Below are positions 54,895 to 62,173 of a stretch of 64,000 bases of DNA, in pieces. A program made the translations under genes and the position numbers. The first letter of the stretch is position 1, and the number at the start of each line of letters is the position of its first letter. The stretch is taken from NCBI RefSeq assembly GCF_900112245.1, contig NZ_FOYX01000001.1, positions 124,001 through 188,000 of the forward strand, read 5' to 3'. The notes beneath the pieces are model-generated. The model did no database searches, was not told where the DNA came from, and saw only the letters and a program-made list of their open reading frames with translations. This DNA comes from Maribacter stanieri. GTDB taxonomy: Bacteria > Bacteroidota > Bacteroidia > Flavobacteriales > Flavobacteriaceae.

Positions 54895-54957
54895 AATATA
54901 CCGTAAACTTCTTTATATTGCAGTACCAAGCTAAGTATACCCCCCTACCACTTTAAC
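54895..54957 (+). repeat. Leader-type repeat with CCCCTACCACTTT core, copy 3
   Basis: Matches 47941-48004 over about 60 bases (AAACTTCT, ATATTGCAG, ACCAAGCTAAGTA, CCCCTACCACTTTA). It is followed by a further imperfect palindrome centred on CCTCAATATTGAGG (about 54990-55003), then the first cassette boundary at 55032. Confidence 0.65.
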
Positions 54958-55031
54958 GGAAATTATATTAATAATTATTACATATATACCTCAATATTGA
55001 GGAGTATGCGTAATTGTACATATACCGATAC

Positions 55032-55899
55032 GTTGCCACCAATTTGAAAAATGAACTGGAAAAAATACGAAAAGGAAATATTTGAAATTTTCAGAAATGA
55101 ATATCCAGATGCCGAAATAACTCTCGATGCGAAAATTGTTGGCAGATATTCCAAAAGAAGCAGACAAATTGATATTCTAATTGAACAATATGTTGCAGGA
55201 AATAGATTGAGAATTGCAATAGATGCAAAGTTTTTTAATAAAAAAATAGATGTAAAGACCGTTGAAAACTACATCTCTATGTTAAATGACATAGAAGCAC
55301 ATAAAGGACTTTTGATTACGAATGTTGGATATTCACAGACTGCTTTAAATCGAGCTTATTATGACCCGACTGACATAGAACTTGACATTTTGAATTTTGC
55401 CCAGTTAAAGGAATTTCAAACAGAATATGCTCTGCCCTTTGCCGGAAATAATGCTGTTGACCTATTCGCACCATTCGGTTGGATTATAGATGCTAGAAGT
55501 TGTCCCAATTGGTTAGCTACGCTTTATCAAAGAGGTGCTGAGTTTGATGTTGAAATGGACGAATGGATGTATGTAAACTTTTGGAACAGAAAAGAAAATG
55601 ATGACACCGTTGATGACTTATTAAAAATTCAAAAAGACGAATTTGAACAAGGTAATTATGAGGTTGAAATCGAGTATTTAAATACAATAAAAAGAAAAGA
55701 CTCTAAAGTTGTTTTAAGAAAGGTCAAATACAAGAAACATCCAATTCCTGAATATACTGGATTTGTGGAATTTGAGGATTTCATATTTTTTATTGTTATG
55801 TTTTCACCTGTCGAACTATCTAACAAAAATATAAGGAAAATGGAAAATATTTTGACCACTATAACACCTAGGAGAATTGAAATAAAAACTGGTGGCAAC
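55032..55899 (+). mobile_element. Single-gene cassette 1 (Mrr-like nuclease)
   Basis: The unit begins with GTTGCCACC (55032-55040), 11 bases before the gene start. It ends with the exact complement GGTGGCAAC (55891-55899), inside the last codons of the gene. Such complementary head and tail tags are what a gene cassette cut from a circular form with one recombination core would show, as in integrons. The next unit has its own different tag pair. Confidence 0.55.
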
Positions 55900-55908
55900 A
55901 ATGTATAA
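55051..55908 (+). CDS. Restriction endonuclease-like protein (Mrr/PD-(D/E)XK type)
   Basis: A 285-residue protein. Residues about 1-120 form a PD-(D/E)XK nuclease core: helix WKKYEKEIFEIFRNEYP, the RQIDILIEQ strand with the first Asp, IAIDAKFF as the second acidic residue and lysine, and GLLITNVGYSQTALNRA as the usual QxxxxA-type helix. The remainder is an unassigned alpha/beta region. No methyltransferase or helicase gene accompanies it, so it may be a stand-alone Mrr-like enzyme. It is the gene of cassette 1. Confidence 0.82.
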   Translation: MNWKKYEKEIFEIFRNEYPDAEITLDAKIVGRYSKRSRQIDILIEQYVAGNRLRIAIDAKFFNKKIDVKTVENYISMLNDIEAHKGLLITNVGYSQTALNRAYYDPTDIELDILNFAQLKEFQTEYALPFAGNNAVDLFAPFGWIIDARSCPNWLATLYQRGAEFDVEMDEWMYVNFWNRKENDDTVDDLLKIQKDEFEQGNYEVEIEYLNTIKRKDSKVVLRKVKYKKHPIPEYTGFVEFEDFIFFIVMFSPVELSNKNIRKMENILTTITPRRIEIKTGGNNV

Positions 55909-56028
55909 CCGCAATTACGGCGGATTCGACTACGTCCGAATCCACTCGGAATTGCTAACGTCTGTGCTAAACCGAAAATTAACGCATATAAACCCGTAAC
56001 TGACGGTTATACGAGACCGTTGGCAGTA
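55891..56028. repeat. attC-like imperfect palindrome between cassettes
   Basis: 138 bases from GGTGGCAAC to GTTGGCAGTA. Inner arms GTATAACCG (55903-55911) and CGGTTATAC (56004-56012) are complementary. The next arms TTACGG and CCGTAA pair after unequal spacers of 3 and 4 bases, giving bulged bases. A smaller hairpin GGATTCG with CGAATCC sits at the centre-left. Length, bulges and end position after each gene recall integron attC sites, but the end boxes are GTTGSCA rather than the canonical GTTRRRY. Confidence 0.6.
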
Positions 56029-57098
56029 ATAGGTAAATAAAAACTATGAAAAAGATAATATTGACTATTCAAGAGAACTGGAAAGACCCAGTTTGGAGTA
56101 AAGTAATTGCATTTGTTATTATTACAATAATAACTTTCTTCGTCTCATCATTAATAGCACTTTTTAAAGCTGTTTTCGATAAAGTTCCATTCTTAAAAAC
56201 ACTTGAAAATATATGGGAATTTTTAAACAAGTCAATTTCGTTAAGTTTATTATTTTTTATTATTCTTCTGTTAACATATTTGATTCTAGTTTTAAAACCT
56301 TTTTTAAAATTCATAAAACAAATAATTTTTAAAATTAAGAATCCAAAATCCAAAGTTGATAAAACTGAAATAGCTGAACTTCCGAATGCTTTTGACCATT
56401 CCACTACTTTTTTTTCTTACAGAATGTCATCAGCATTTCCAGGAACTAGGGATATAACTTGGTTTAACAATCCTACAAAAGCAGTTGAGCGATTAGAATT
56501 ATTACTTAAAGAACCTTTACGATTCAAAGGTTCAGCTGAATTTGAATCTGACCCTGTTTGGTGGTGGCGAGGTGGAAGTGCGATGTACATTGATAAATTC
56601 AGAAAGATTGGAAGAAAAAGAGTATTGATGGATATTAAACAACTAAAAATTAAACGAATTGCTGCTTATCACGGAGAGTCATATTATAAAGATTTTGTTT
56701 ATGTAGAAGTTGAAGGAGAAAAATCAACTGGACTTTATAATTACACAAAAGAAGATATTGACAGACATATTAAAAATATTGGATATAGCTGGGAGGAGTA
56801 TGGAGTGATAAAAAATTGGTTAGGATGGAGTATTCCTATTAGACGAGAAGAATATGATGATGGTGCAACTGTAATCAGAGGAAAAGTACGGAATGCTATG
56901 AAAGCTAAATTAAGAGGACGATATTTATCTGATTATAATTTTATTATTGCTGCCAAAGGCTCTCCATATAACTCTAGAAAATTTTCAAGAGAATCAAAAC
57001 CTTATTTTGATGGAATCTTAAAAAAAGAAATTGAACCAAATGAATTTTTCGAGTTTTTAAAAGGATTTGCAAAAAATGAAAGATAAACTACTGCCAAC
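56019..57098 (+). mobile_element. Single-gene cassette 2 (unknown membrane protein)
   Basis: The head tag GTTGGCAGTA (56019-56028) and the tail tag TACTGCCAAC (57089-57098) are exact complements. They lie 17 bases before the gene start and 2 bases after its stop. The tag pair differs from that of cassette 1, as expected if each cassette carries its own matched core. Confidence 0.55.
56046..57086 (+). CDS. Conserved hypothetical membrane-anchored protein
   Basis: A 346-residue protein. Two membrane segments (about residues 18-40 and 65-87) and a basic linker are followed by a soluble domain of about 230 residues with memorable motifs: WFNNPTKAVERLELLL, DPVWWWRGGSAMYID, YKDFVYVEVEGEKSTGLY, REEYDDGATVIRGK and NFIIAAKGSPYNSRKF. 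The domain looks well conserved and folded, but I cannot name a family. It is the sole gene of cassette 2. Confidence 0.75.
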   Translation: MKKIILTIQENWKDPVWSKVIAFVIITIITFFVSSLIALFKAVFDKVPFLKTLENIWEFLNKSISLSLLFFIILLLTYLILVLKPFLKFIKQIIFKIKNPKSKVDKTEIAELPNAFDHSTTFFSYRMSSAFPGTRDITWFNNPTKAVERLELLLKEPLRFKGSAEFESDPVWWWRGGSAMYIDKFRKIGRKRVLMDIKQLKIKRIAAYHGESYYKDFVYVEVEGEKSTGLYNYTKEDIDRHIKNIGYSWEEYGVIKNWLGWSIPIRREEYDDGATVIRGKVRNAMKAKLRGRYLSDYNFIIAAKGSPYNSRKFSRESKPYFDGILKKEIEPNEFFEFLKGFAKNER

Positions 57099-57227
57099 AA
57101 CTGGTATATTTTATTGTTTGGTTCTAGCCTACTTACGAAAATCCTCACGGATTTTATAGGTCAGTAATTATTTACTAAATTTAATGCTTAAACACTCAAC
57201 AAAACATACCAAAAACCGTTATGTAAT
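57089..57227. repeat. Second attC-like imperfect palindrome
   Basis: From TACTGCCAAC (57089) to CCGTTATGTAAT (57216-57227). The outer arms GGTATATTTTATTG (57103-57116) and CAACAAAACATACC (57197-57210) pair with two G-U type changes. A perfect inner hairpin AAAATCC-TCAC-GGATTTT lies at 57138-57155. It follows cassette 2 as the first palindrome follows cassette 1. Sequences of this kind recur between unrelated single genes in Bacteroidota genomes, by memory. Confidence 0.6.
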
Positions 57228-57338
57228 TTTAAAAAAGAACATAACAACAAAACCTAAACCTCACCGCAAAACCTGTTCACCGAAACAGACCCACTCAACA
57301 TTTTCATCCCATTTTCTAGCAATATGATAGCAATTATC

Positions 57339-57370
57339 ACTATTTTCAAAAGTATCTTATTGAAAATAGT
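57339..57370. promoter_or_regulatory. Inverted repeat upstream of the alginate-lyase-family gene
   Basis: Perfect 11-base arms ACTATTTTCAA (57339-57349) and TTGAAAATAGT (57360-57370) with a 10-base spacer, 118 bases before the gene. There is no T tail. Position and symmetry fit a transcription factor site, but no regulator gene is adjacent. Confidence 0.45.
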
Positions 57371-57487
57371 CATTTCTATGCATTAACAGCATCTTTAGCA
57401 TACGCTATAAACATCAAGTTTAAATGAAAATGTAATTAGATTGTTGACCTCAATTTTCAGTTCAAACTTGCCATAAAAAATTACATC

Positions 57488-58729
57488 ATGAATACTCTGC
57501 AAAAGCAACTGTTGCATTATCTTTCTTTTTCATTGGTATGCATTCTATGTACAACATTCACTTTCGCCCAAGACATTGAAACTAATACCACACCAGCCTT
57601 GTTACTTGGTCAAGGCGATCAACTCCCTCGAATAAAAAGAGAGCTTGCAGCGGGTAATACTGATTTGGTTGCTGCTTTAAAAAAAATCGTTGCAGAAGCA
57701 GATGCTGCACTTGAGCAACCCATTGTCAACGTAGTAGCAGAAGGTGCTTTGCCACCGAGTGGCGACGCCCACGATTACTTTAGCTATAGTCCTTATTGGT
57801 GGCCAGATGCTGAAAATCCTGATGGACCATACATTTGGCGTGACGGGGTTACAAACCCTGATCGCCGCACTTCTGATGTCTCTAGGCTAGAGGCAATGAA
57901 CAAGGCGGTAACATCTCTTGTTCCTGCTTGGTATTTCACCGGCGAAGAAAAGTATGCCGAACGTGCCGTAGAACAAATTCGTGCTTGGTATCTGGATCCT
58001 GAAACTAAGATGAACCCTAATTTCCGCTATGGTCAAAAGCGTCGTGGCCACGACTATAACAGTAGTGGTGGTATTTTAGAATCTAATCGTATGGATTGGG
58101 TTGTGGATTGTGCTATTCTGCTAGAGGACTTTTCTGGCTGGACAGCTAAAGACAAAACCGACCTACGTAACTGGTTTGGTGAATTAGCTACTTGGATGGT
58201 GGAAAGTCCGGAAGGTATTGAAGAAGCTATGCAACCCAACAACCATGGCGCTTGGTATAATCAGCATCTCATTCTCTTTTCGCTCTATGGTGAAAAACCC
58301 GAGATTGCACGCGCCTATCTTGAGCTCATGCCCGCACGTATTTTTGGTCAGGTCTTTATAGATGGTCGCCAACCGCAGGAACTTATTCGTACAAATGCAT
58401 TAAGCTATAGTATTTACGGTGCACGTGCGCTAGTAGGTGTTGCCCGGCTTGGTCGTCATCTTGATGTTGACCTATTTGCCTATCGCAGCACCGAAGGCAG
58501 AAGTATACGGCTTGCTATAGATTACATTACGCCCTTTATTCTCGGTGAAGAAGAATGGCCTGGCAGTCAAATTCGACCAATCCGTACCGGAAGAGCCAAC
58601 GAGTTATATTGGAATGCAGCCCTCGGATTTCAGGAACGTGAATTTGCCACTATTCTACAAAAGCTTCCGGGAGATCCATTGCCATCGCCTATTGTGCAGT
58701 TACTAGATCCATTGCCTGAAGGTTGGTAA
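57488..58729 (+). CDS. Secreted alginate lyase family protein
   Basis: A 413-residue exported protein with signal peptide ending TFTFAQ. It matches the alginate_lyase (alpha/alpha toroid) family: PPSGDAHDYFSYSPYWWPD, WRDGVTNPDRR, the catalytic-type NNHGAWYNQH, and the C-terminal WPGSQIRPIRTGRANELYW. Related CAZy families are PL5 and PL38, and the YFSYSPYWWPD signature favours the latter group. It would cleave uronate-containing polysaccharide in the periplasm or outside. Codon use looks richer in G and C than its neighbours by eye, and it follows the cassette zone, so transfer is possible. Confidence 0.85.
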   Translation: MNTLQKQLLHYLSFSLVCILCTTFTFAQDIETNTTPALLLGQGDQLPRIKRELAAGNTDLVAALKKIVAEADAALEQPIVNVVAEGALPPSGDAHDYFSYSPYWWPDAENPDGPYIWRDGVTNPDRRTSDVSRLEAMNKAVTSLVPAWYFTGEEKYAERAVEQIRAWYLDPETKMNPNFRYGQKRRGHDYNSSGGILESNRMDWVVDCAILLEDFSGWTAKDKTDLRNWFGELATWMVESPEGIEEAMQPNNHGAWYNQHLILFSLYGEKPEIARAYLELMPARIFGQVFIDGRQPQELIRTNALSYSIYGARALVGVARLGRHLDVDLFAYRSTEGRSIRLAIDYITPFILGEEEWPGSQIRPIRTGRANELYWNAALGFQEREFATILQKLPGDPLPSPIVQLLDPLPEGW

Positions 58730-58858
58730 ACTTTCCTCTGGTGGAAAACAAAGTGGAATCCATTTTCTGGTAAACTCAGGTTATAAAAGTATATGACAAC
58801 GAAAATTTGGGCTTATTATGATTAAATTTAATTGCTAATCACCTCATCATCAATCATC

Positions 58859-59395
58859 ATGAAAAAAACAATCACACTTATCACCTTCCTCTTATTTACA
58901 ACAACTTGTCTTTTCGCCCAACAAGACAAATTCATTGACGACTCCATAGAGCGATTAGAAAACTCCCGCAAATACTTGTTACTGGTAGCCGATATGATGC
59001 CCGAAGAAAAGTATGGGTTTAAGGCAACAGATGAGTCCTTGAGTTTTTCAGAGAACTTAATGCATATTGGTTATGCGCTAGATTGGCACAGCCAGTCGCT
59101 CATTGGCGACAGAGAAGCACGCGTGTACCAAACGGACACCATTTTTAAACCTGCGAACAAAACCAAGGCTGAAATGATGGCACGTATAGACCAAACGTTT
59201 ACCGAAGCCATTGCGCTTTTACAAGATGTTGAACCCGCACAATTAGATATTGAACTAGACTATTTTGGATCTACCAGAAGTAAGCGCCAAATTTATATGC
59301 TATTGGCTGACCATATTACGCACCACAGAGCACAAATGCTGGTATCTATGCGATTAAACGGGTTGGTGCCACCAAGGTATGTGTTGTATCAATAA
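58859..59395 (+). CDS. Secreted DinB family protein
   Basis: 178 residues from the ATG at 58859, with signal peptide MKKTITLITFLLFTTTCLFA. The rest is a DinB-like four-helix bundle: SFSENLMHIGYALDWHSQS with the first metal-type His, and LLADHITHHRAQMLVSMRLNG with the HxxxH pair. An upstream TTG start at 58832 would spoil the signal peptide. The DinB/YfiT superfamily includes thiol transferases and metal-dependent hydrolases. The activity here is unknown. Confidence 0.88.
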   Translation: MKKTITLITFLLFTTTCLFAQQDKFIDDSIERLENSRKYLLLVADMMPEEKYGFKATDESLSFSENLMHIGYALDWHSQSLIGDREARVYQTDTIFKPANKTKAEMMARIDQTFTEAIALLQDVEPAQLDIELDYFGSTRSKRQIYMLLADHITHHRAQMLVSMRLNGLVPPRYVLYQ

Positions 59396-59400
59396 GAAAC

Positions 59401-59535
59401 TTACTCCTGCTTTTTCTTATCGTTCTTCATTAAATTTAGAACAACTAGTACAAGCCCTAAACATACTACTCCAAAACTGGCAATAAGAATTACGCCATAG
59501 CTCCAATTAACAAGGGGTATCATCTGTGAAATCAT
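59401..59535 (-). CDS. Small single-pass membrane protein
   Basis: A 44-residue frame on the minus strand: MISQMIPLVNWSYG, one membrane segment (VILIASFGVVCLGLVLVVL) and a lysine-rich tail (KNDKKKQE). The topology is typical of real small membrane proteins. No family recognised. It converges on the DinB gene. Confidence 0.5.
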   Translation of the reverse strand: MISQMIPLVNWSYGVILIASFGVVCLGLVLVVLNLMKNDKKKQE

Positions 59536-59711
59536 AGGTCGGTTATTTTAGAGCAACAAAAATATAATGAAGTTGCAAGGCATCATATGACAATTGTCAG
59601 TAAATCAAAATACTAGCACATTAATACATTTTCATTTCATAAGAGTGCGATCAAATATTGTAGGCTTGGTAAGGGTTCTGTATTTTTATAGTTGAATTTG
59701 GTATGTTATAA

Positions 59712-60953
59712 ATGATGGTAGATAAAATTAAGTGTCCCAATTGCGCACATGAGTTTGATGTTGAAGAGGCATTATCCGGTAAAATGCAAGCACATTTTAA
59801 GGCAGAGTACGAGCGTAAAGTAGCAGAACAGGCAGAAATCTTTAATAAGGAGCGTAATAAATTGGCGCTAGAAGTTGAGGAATTCGAAAAGAAAAAAGAG
59901 AAAGAAAACGAGCTTTTTAAAGAAAAACTAGCACAACGTCTTGCCAAAGAATCTGAAAAAATACAACAGCAGACCAACGAATCTTTTGAGCAAAAGTTAA
60001 AAGCGCTACAAGAAGAGAACGAGAAAAAGAAAGAGGAAAACAGGGCATTACGTTCGCAAGAAATAGATTTACTAAAAAGGGAGAACGAGCTTAAAGAAAA
60101 AGCGGAGGACCTAAAGCTGAACGTGCAAAAAGAATTGCTGGAAAAGCAGACCGAAATTGAAGAGAAAGCCAAGGCCAAAGAACGCGAATCTATGGCGCTT
60201 AAGGAAAAGGAATACCAAAAGCAACTAGACGACCAAAAGAAGCTTATTGATGAAATGAAGCGCAAGGCAGAGCAAGGTTCTATGCAAATGCAGGGCGAGG
60301 TGCAAGAACTGGCTTTAGAGGAGCTGTTACGTGCCACCTACCCTTTTGATGATATAGATGAGGTAGGTAAAGGTATACGTGGTGCAGATTGCGTGCAAAC
60401 GGTTATCAACTCATTACAGCAGACCTGTGGTTCTATAGTTTATGAGAGTAAGCGTACCAAGAATTTTAGTAACGACTGGATCAATAAGTTAAAGCAGGAT
60501 CAAATTAACTGTAAGGCAGATATTGCAGTGATCGTCACGGAAACTTTTCCGCCAGATATGGATCGCTTTGGAGAGAAAAATGGTGTGTGGATCTGCGGAT
60601 TCAACGAGGTAAAAAGTGTATCGCTGGTATTACGTGAGTTGCTGCTTAAAACCCAATCTATTAAATCTTCGGATGAGAATAAAGGTGATAAGATGGAGCT
60701 GCTATATTCTTACCTTACCAGTAACGAGTTTGTACAGAACATTAATAGAATTATAGAGAACTACGATTCTATGATCAAGCAACTGAATTACGAGAAGAAA
60801 GCGGCATTCAAAAATTTTGCGGTTCGTGAGAAACAAATTTGGGGCGTTCAAGAAAATATCAACGTACTATTCGGTTCTATTAAAGGGATTGCGGGTAATG
60901 CGTTATCTACAAGTACCATATTAGAATTACCGGATGCGGAGATAGATGATTAG
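59712..60953 (+). CDS. DUF2130 domain-containing coiled-coil protein
   Basis: A 413-residue protein. A zinc-ribbon-like N-terminus (IKCPNCAHEFD, residues about 5-15, with only one CxxC) is followed by a long coiled coil (about 25-195), then the DUF2130 domain: ALEELLRATYPFDDIDEVGKG, GADCVQTV and SIVYESKRTKNFSNDW. The order E...D...ExK resembles a PD-(D/E)XK nuclease core and the RmuC layout. The coiled coil gives rise to a low-complexity shadow frame on the other strand, which was rejected. Function is unproven. Confidence 0.88.
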   Translation: MMVDKIKCPNCAHEFDVEEALSGKMQAHFKAEYERKVAEQAEIFNKERNKLALEVEEFEKKKEKENELFKEKLAQRLAKESEKIQQQTNESFEQKLKALQEENEKKKEENRALRSQEIDLLKRENELKEKAEDLKLNVQKELLEKQTEIEEKAKAKERESMALKEKEYQKQLDDQKKLIDEMKRKAEQGSMQMQGEVQELALEELLRATYPFDDIDEVGKGIRGADCVQTVINSLQQTCGSIVYESKRTKNFSNDWINKLKQDQINCKADIAVIVTETFPPDMDRFGEKNGVWICGFNEVKSVSLVLRELLLKTQSIKSSDENKGDKMELLYSYLTSNEFVQNINRIIENYDSMIKQLNYEKKAAFKNFAVREKQIWGVQENINVLFGSIKGIAGNALSTSTILELPDAEIDD

Positions 60954-61083
60954 TGTTTAGTTGTTGGAAATTAGAATTTCCATGTACGCAAGCAAATTTC
61001 AGCTGGAAATCATTTATAACACTCCTGAAGACCTATATTAGCACATTACACAATTACGACTCAAGTTCACGAAAGCATAGCAC

Positions 61084-61383
61084 ATGGATATTTTAGATTG
61101 GATACAAGATTGGTTTAAGGAGAATTGTGATGGCGATTGGGAACATGGAGAAGTTATACAAATAACCACCATTGATAATCCTGGATGGGAAGTTGAAATT
61201 GACATTTCCAATACTTCTATTGCCACTATGGAGCTAGATTGGATCCTTAATGAAACCAGTAAACAAGATTGGTATGGGGTTAAAATAGCGGATCAAAAAT
61301 TTACTGCAGCAGGTGATATTGGCAAACTGAAATTTTTGCTAGGTCTATTTAAAGAGATGATCGATAAAATTGAAAATCAGTAG
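61084..61383 (+). CDS. Imm53 family immunity protein (orphan)
   Basis: A 99-residue acidic, Trp-rich protein: DWIQDWFKENCDGDWEHGE, TTIDNPGWEVEID, ELDWILNE and DWYGVKI, matching the Imm53 family defined from polymorphic toxin systems. Immunity proteins normally neutralise a toxin encoded next to them. No toxin, Rhs or secretion gene is visible within the window, so it is an orphan here. The binding partner is unknown. Confidence 0.87.
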   Translation: MDILDWIQDWFKENCDGDWEHGEVIQITTIDNPGWEVEIDISNTSIATMELDWILNETSKQDWYGVKIADQKFTAAGDIGKLKFLLGLFKEMIDKIENQ

Positions 61384-61411
61384 TGAGAATTTCTTTTCTA
61401 GTAACGGTTGA

Positions 61412-62173
61412 TTAAGAGCCTACCCAACTTTTAAAGTCCGATGCTTTTGCCTTGCTTACCACAATACGCTCACTACATACTGGATGTACATCAACCAACA
61501 ATTTACTATTAAAATGGAATTTTATGGCAGTAATGGCTTCGCGCCTAACAATAAACTGCCTGTTTGCCCTGTAAAAAACTGAAGGATCTAGAGCTTCTTC
61601 TACATCTTCTAATTTTATATCCAACACATACGACCGATCTTGTACCGTTACGGCTTTTACAACACCCGTATCTATAAAGAAATAGGCAATATCTGCTGTT
61701 TTAACGGGTAATAAATGGTCACCGACACCTACCAAGAACGTTTGCTTAAAATTAGCCGGTTTGGTCTGTATTAGATGCAGCAGACTTTGTATTTGCACCT
61801 CATCTATTCCCTTTTGTTGATTTAGGGCATTAAACCGATCTAGCGCATCAGACAATTCTTCTTTATCTATTGGCTTCAATAAATAATCGATGCTATTTAC
61901 CTTAAACGCTTTTAACGCATATTGATCATAAGCGGTGGTGAATATGATCGGAATATTAATATTTACTTGATCAAAAATCTCAAAGGAGATTCCGTCAGCC
62001 AAATGAATATCCATAAATACCAAAACCCCATCATGCGGCTTGGAAAAAAAATCAACGGTAGCTTTTACCGTATCTAGAATTTGAATTACCTCTATGTCTG
62101 GGTCTATTTTAGTCAATAGATACGACAGGTTATCACTGGCGGCAAGTTCATCTTCTACAATAATTACTTTCAT
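61412..62173 (-). CDS. LytTR family response regulator
   Basis: A 253-residue protein with a receiver domain (about residues 1-120; phosphoacceptor Asp in LVFMDIHLADG, Lys in YLLKPIDKEEL) and a C-terminal LytTR DNA-binding domain (about 150-250; YFFIDTGVVKAVT, FYRANRQFIVRREAI). It binds DNA as a beta-type domain. The start codon overlaps the stop of the sensor kinase (ATGA), so both form one two-gene operon. Direct targets may include the secreted repeat protein gene upstream (63325-63708). Confidence 0.93.
   Translation of the reverse strand: MKVIIVEDELAASDNLSYLLTKIDPDIEVIQILDTVKATVDFFSKPHDGVLVFMDIHLADGISFEIFDQVNINIPIIFTTAYDQYALKAFKVNSIDYLLKPIDKEELSDALDRFNALNQQKGIDEVQIQSLLHLIQTKPANFKQTFLVGVGDHLLPVKTADIAYFFIDTGVVKAVTVQDRSYVLDIKLEDVEEALDPSVFYRANRQFIVRREAITAIKFHFNSKLLVDVHPVCSERIVVSKAKASDFKSWVGS

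Noticed and set aside
55891-57227. Canonical integron attC sites
   Set aside because: The end boxes are GTTGSCA rather than GTTRRRY and no integrase is present, so I report them only as attC-like.
59651-60337. Minus-strand Ser/Phe-rich frame opposite the DUF2130 gene
   Set aside because: It is a low-complexity artefact of the Lys/Glu-rich coiled coil read on the opposite strand. The plus-strand protein has clear domain structure.
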